A stretch of DNA of 64,000 nucleotides, from assembly GCF_001422365.1 (NCBI RefSeq), contig NZ_LMMT01000002.1:62001-126000 (forward strand), written 5' to 3'. Below are positions 61,084 to 64,000 of this stretch, piece after piece. How positions within the stretch are numbered: the first letter of the stretch is position 1; each line of letters starts with the position of its first letter. This DNA comes from Pseudorhodoferax sp. Leaf265 (GTDB taxonomy: Bacteria; Pseudomonadota; Gammaproteobacteria; Burkholderiales; Burkholderiaceae_C). Below the pieces are notes generated by a model, which was not told where the DNA came from, made no database searches, and saw nothing but the letters and a program-made list of their open reading frames with translations. A program made the translations under genes and the position numbers.

Positions 61084-63176
61084 AGACCCTGGCGGTGCCC
61101 GAGCTGCTGCGCCAATGGGCGCAGTTCATCCAGCGGCGCTGGTCGCTGTGGTCGCTGCTGATCCTGCTGGTGGTGGGCCTCTTGGGCACGCTGGTCTGGT
61201 TGGCCGGACGCTACGAGGCCACCCAGGTGCAGGGCAAGGTCGAACGCGACACCGCCGATGCCGTGGCCGACATCCGCGCTGCGCTGATCCGCAACGTGCA
61301 GAGCCTGCAGGCGCTGCACGCGTCCGATCCGCTGCACGAGGACTGGGGCCGGCGCGCGGGTGAGCTGCTGCGCGAGCGGCGCGAGATCATGCGGCTGGAA
61401 TGGCGCGCCAGCAACCAGCGGCTGCTGGGCGAGGCCGACACGCCGTACCGCGCGCCCGTGTTCGGCCTGCTGCCGCGCCAGGACACGCTGAGCGACGTGA
61501 CGCTGAACTGCGCCACGGCGCGGCGCCTGAACGGTCCGGCCTATTCGGCCAGCTACTACCTGCCGCAGCCCGACGGCCGCGGCATCGAGGTCATGGACCT
61601 GTGCCTGCCGCTGCTGGCCGATGGCCGCGTGACCGGCTACGTGCTCGCCACCTACGCGCTGCAGGACATCCTGGCCGAGTTCCTGGGCCGCCAGCTGCCG
61701 CACTACCAGGAGGCTTCCTTCATCGAGGCCGACGGCACGCGGCTGGCGCTGCACGGCGCCACGCGCCGCGGCGCCCGCGTGTTCACGGCGCAGCAGCTGC
61801 TGGACCTGCCGGGCAACCCCATGCTGCTGCGCCTGGCCAGCTGGCGCGCCGCGCCCGACCTGCTGCCCAACGTGATGACCGCGCTGGTGACCGGCATGTC
61901 GATCGCGCTGGTCTCGGTGCTCATGCTGCTGGCCAAGGACATGCGCCGGCGCCAGCGTGCCGAGCGCGACCTGGCCGATGCGCTGGCCTTCCGCAAGGCC
62001 ATGGAGGATTCGCTGCTGACCGGCCTGCGCGCGCGCGACCTGGACGGCCGCATCACCTACGTGAACCCGGCCTTTTGCAGCATGGTCGGCTACACGCCCG
62101 AGGAACTTTGGGGCAAGTCCGCGCCCGCGCCCTACTGGCCGCCCGAGCTGATCGGCGAGTACGAGCAGCGCCAGGCGATCCGGCTGGCCGGCAAGATGCC
62201 GCCGCGCGAAGGCTACGAATCGGTGTTCCAGCACAAGGACGGCACGCGCTTTCCGGTGCTCATCATCGAGGCGCCGCTGATCAACGCCCAGGGCGTGCAG
62301 ACCGGCTGGATGAGCGCCTTCCTGGACATCAGCGAGCAGCGCCGCGTGGAGGAACTCTCGCGCGCCAGCCAGGAGCGGTTGCAGGCCACGGCGCGCCTGG
62401 CCACGGTGGGCGAGATGGCCTCGCTGCTGAGCCACGAACTCAACCAGCCGCTGGCTGCGATCTCCAGCTACGCCACGGGGGCGCTGAACATGCTGGCGCA
62501 CGGGCCGGCCGCGGCGGCCGACATGGCCATGGCCATGCGCCGCATCGCCGAGCAGGCCGAGCGCGCCGGCCGCGTGATCAAAAGCGTGCACGACTTCGTG
62601 CGCCGGCGCGACGAGGCGCACGAGGCGGTGGCGCCGCAGGCACTGCTGGGCGCGATCTGGCCGCTCGTGAGCCTGCAGGCGCGCAAGCTGGCGGTGCGCG
62701 TGCGCACCGAGGTCGCGCCGGGGCTGCCACGCGTGCAGTGCGACCGCACCATGGTCGAGCAGGTGCTGCTGAACCTGGCCCGCAACGGCATGCAGGCCAT
62801 GGACGGCACGCCCGTGGCCCAGCGCGAGCTGCTGTTGCGCGTGGCACCGGCCGGCACGCGCGCGGGCGCCACGCGGCCCAAGGGCTGGCTGGAGTTCAGC
62901 GTGGCCGACTGCGGCGGCGGCATCGCACCGGCGGTGGCCGAGCGCCTGTTCACGCCCTTCTTCACGACCAAGGCCGAAGGCATGGGCCTGGGCCTGTCGC
63001 TGTGCCGCACCGTGGTGGAGCAGCACGGTGGCTCCATGGTGTACGAGCCGCGCGAGCCGCGCGGCACCGTGTTCCGCTTCACGCTGCCCACCGAGGCCGG
63101 CGATTCCGATCCCACCACCGATCCCATGCCACTGAACACCGTCGACCCGGTGGAGACCACCCATGCAAGTTCCTAA
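61080..63176 (+). CDS. PAS-domain sensor histidine kinase
   Basis: A 698-residue membrane kinase. It has two transmembrane helices (LWSLLILLVVGLLGTLVWLA near residue 30 and VMTALVTGMSIALVSVLMLL near residue 275) flanking a periplasmic sensor domain, a PAS domain (LDGRITYVNPAFCSMVGYTP), a HisKA H-box SHELNQPLAAIS (His452) and an ATPase domain (LLNLARNGMQAMDG, FFTTKAEGMGLGLSLC). Architecture resembles DctB/FixL-type kinases; the periplasmic ligand is unknown. The GTG start at 61080 overlaps the nitrilase stop. The gene overlaps its response regulator by 14 bp. Confidence 0.93.
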   Translation: MKTLAVPELLRQWAQFIQRRWSLWSLLILLVVGLLGTLVWLAGRYEATQVQGKVERDTADAVADIRAALIRNVQSLQALHASDPLHEDWGRRAGELLRERREIMRLEWRASNQRLLGEADTPYRAPVFGLLPRQDTLSDVTLNCATARRLNGPAYSASYYLPQPDGRGIEVMDLCLPLLADGRVTGYVLATYALQDILAEFLGRQLPHYQEASFIEADGTRLALHGATRRGARVFTAQQLLDLPGNPMLLRLASWRAAPDLLPNVMTALVTGMSIALVSVLMLLAKDMRRRQRAERDLADALAFRKAMEDSLLTGLRARDLDGRITYVNPAFCSMVGYTPEELWGKSAPAPYWPPELIGEYEQRQAIRLAGKMPPREGYESVFQHKDGTRFPVLIIEAPLINAQGVQTGWMSAFLDISEQRRVEELSRASQERLQATARLATVGEMASLLSHELNQPLAAISSYATGALNMLAHGPAAAADMAMAMRRIAEQAERAGRVIKSVHDFVRRRDEAHEAVAPQALLGAIWPLVSLQARKLAVRVRTEVAPGLPRVQCDRTMVEQVLLNLARNGMQAMDGTPVAQRELLLRVAPAGTRAGATRPKGWLEFSVADCGGGIAPAVAERLFTPFFTTKAEGMGLGLSLCRTVVEQHGGSMVYEPREPRGTVFRFTLPTEAGDSDPTTDPMPLNTVDPVETTHASS

Positions 63177-63789
63177 GGACGCCCTGGTCCACATCGTCGA
63201 CGACGACGCCGGCGTGCGCGACGCGCTCTCGTGGCTGCTGCGCTCGCGCCGGCTGCTCAGCGAGGGATTCGACAGCGCCGAGGCCTTCGACGCCCGGCTG
63301 CAGGCCGGCTTCGTGCCGACGCAGGCCAGCTGCCTGCTGCTGGACGTGCGCATGCCCGGCATGAGCGGGCTGGAGCTGTTCGACCAGCTCGTCGCGCGGG
63401 GCCTGCACCAGGCGCTGCCGGTGATCTTCCTGACCGGCCATGCCGACGTGCCGACCGCCGTGGACGCCGTCAAGCGCGGCGCCTTCGACTTCTGCGAGAA
63501 GCCGTTCTCCGACAACGCGCTGGTCGACCGCATCGAGCAGGCCCTCCTGCAATCGGCCCGCACGCTGGCCGCGCAGCAGCACGATGCGCTGCTGCGCACG
63601 CGCCTGACCGAGTTGACCGAGCGCGAACGCGACGTGATGCGCCTGGTGGTCGAAGGCATGCCCAACAAGCTCATCGCCGACCAGCTGGAGATCAGCGTGC
63701 GCACGGTGGAAGTGCACCGCGCGCGCGTGTTCGACAAGATGGAAGTCAAGTCGGCGGTGGAACTGGCCAACCTGCTGCGCGGCCTGTAG
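63163..63789 (+). CDS. FixJ-family response regulator
   Basis: A 208-residue protein: receiver domain with HIVDDDAGVRDAL, phosphoacceptor Asp61 in LLLDVRMPGMSG, FLTGHADVPTAVDAVKRGAF and Lys in CEKPF, then a LuxR-type helix-turn-helix (LTERERDVMRLVVEGMPNKL, LEISVRTVEVHRARVFDKM). It is the direct partner of the overlapping PAS kinase gene. Targets are unknown. Confidence 0.94.
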   Translation: MQVPKDALVHIVDDDAGVRDALSWLLRSRRLLSEGFDSAEAFDARLQAGFVPTQASCLLLDVRMPGMSGLELFDQLVARGLHQALPVIFLTGHADVPTAVDAVKRGAFDFCEKPFSDNALVDRIEQALLQSARTLAAQQHDALLRTRLTELTERERDVMRLVVEGMPNKLIADQLEISVRTVEVHRARVFDKMEVKSAVELANLLRGL

Positions 63790-63814
63790 CCGCTGCTTCA
63801 GCCGTCCTACAAGG

Positions 63815-63830
63815 GGCGCAGACGGGCGCC
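63815..63830 (+). terminator. Small hairpin after the FixJ-type gene
   Basis: GGCGC and GCGCC pair around a 6-nt loop, 26 bases past the stop. Weak, no T-run. Confidence 0.25.
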
Positions 63831-63893
63831 GACAGCGGGCAGGTGGCCGGCGGAGCATGCTTGGGCCGTCTTCAACACAACAGCACCCATACC

Positions 63894-63968
63894 ATGAACT
63901 CCGTCATCTACATCGTTGGCCTGGTCGTCGTCGTCATCGCCGTTCTGTCGTTCTTCGGCCTGCGCTGA
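63894..63968 (+). CDS. 24-residue single-helix membrane peptide
   Basis: ATG at 63894 gives a peptide starting MNSVIYIVGLVVVV and ending SFFGLR. It is one hydrophobic helix with a basic C-terminus. Near-identical tiny ORFs of this pattern are familiar from Burkholderiales genomes, which makes a real gene likely in spite of its size. No strong ribosome site is visible. Role unknown; possibly an accessory of a membrane complex. It is too short for normal gene finders. Confidence 0.6.
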   Translation: MNSVIYIVGLVVVVIAVLSFFGLR

Positions 63969-64000
63969 CTGCGGTCATTCCTCGCCGAGGAAGCCACCGC

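Overview
The window is high-G+C DNA with densely packed genes and short, often overlapping junctions. Its content points to a betaproteobacterium of the order Burkholderiales, most likely family Comamonadaceae: several orphan Bug-type (tripartite tricarboxylate) binding proteins, multiple TRAP transporters, a DUF2277 gene, PEP-CTERM proteins, and a glnE / yhdP / nitrilase / PAS-kinase / FixJ-type regulator block. No rRNA, tRNA, CRISPR array, insertion sequence or phage gene was seen. Assignments rest on reading motifs and family resemblance; no database search was possible.

Layout. 1-6678 is an exported-protein block: the 3' part of a PQQ dehydrogenase with a C-terminal cupredoxin-like domain, two PEP-CTERM proteins facing each other across strong terminators, two tandem near-identical ThuA-like secreted proteins (the second broken by a 5-nt deletion) and an ELWxxDGT-repeat protein. 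6555-15962 (minus strand) is an eleven-gene, translationally coupled type II secretion / type IV pilus-like operon: GspG, GspF, GspE, PilM/GspL-, PilN- and PilO-like proteins, a PulC/PilP-like protein, a lipoprotein secretin with a cohesin-like tail, and three further pseudopilins. A 26-codon ORF fits exactly between gspF and gspE. 16007-20243 is an IclR regulator divergent from a TRAP transporter operon that contains a divergent type II dehydroquinase, which suggests uptake and catabolism of quinate/shikimate-type compounds. A decayed DctM copy follows.

21090-25880 holds an AcuI/YhdH-type reductase and a second TRAP system whose large subunit carries a repeat-containing insert. 26014-34896 is mixed: a persulfide dioxygenase-rhodanese fusion, DUF2277, an unusual response regulator divergent from a LuxR-type regulator, an amidase, a YgiW-type OB-fold protein, a GH100-like glycosidase, an AlkZ-like protein and a Na+/H+ antiporter. 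35169-40172 is an aldehyde dehydrogenase / TcuA-like flavoprotein / Bug protein / LysR cluster. 40273-43755 is a flavin monooxygenase / class II aldolase / DUF2783 operon divergent from a LuxR-type regulator.

43864-53377 is a dicarboxylyl-CoA catabolic cluster: MmgE/PrpD, MaoC, acyl-CoA dehydrogenase, MaoC, CaiB CoA-transferase, Mcl-like CitE lyase and two Bug proteins in one operon, with a divergent second CitE gene and an IclR regulator. A perfect 16-bp palindrome lies between the divergent genes. The enzyme set fits conversion of a methylsuccinate- or mesaconate-like acid to glyoxylate plus propionyl-CoA. 53405-63968 is a conserved core block: glnE, yhdP, a nitrilase-family hydrolase, a PAS sensor kinase, a FixJ-type regulator and a 24-residue membrane peptide.
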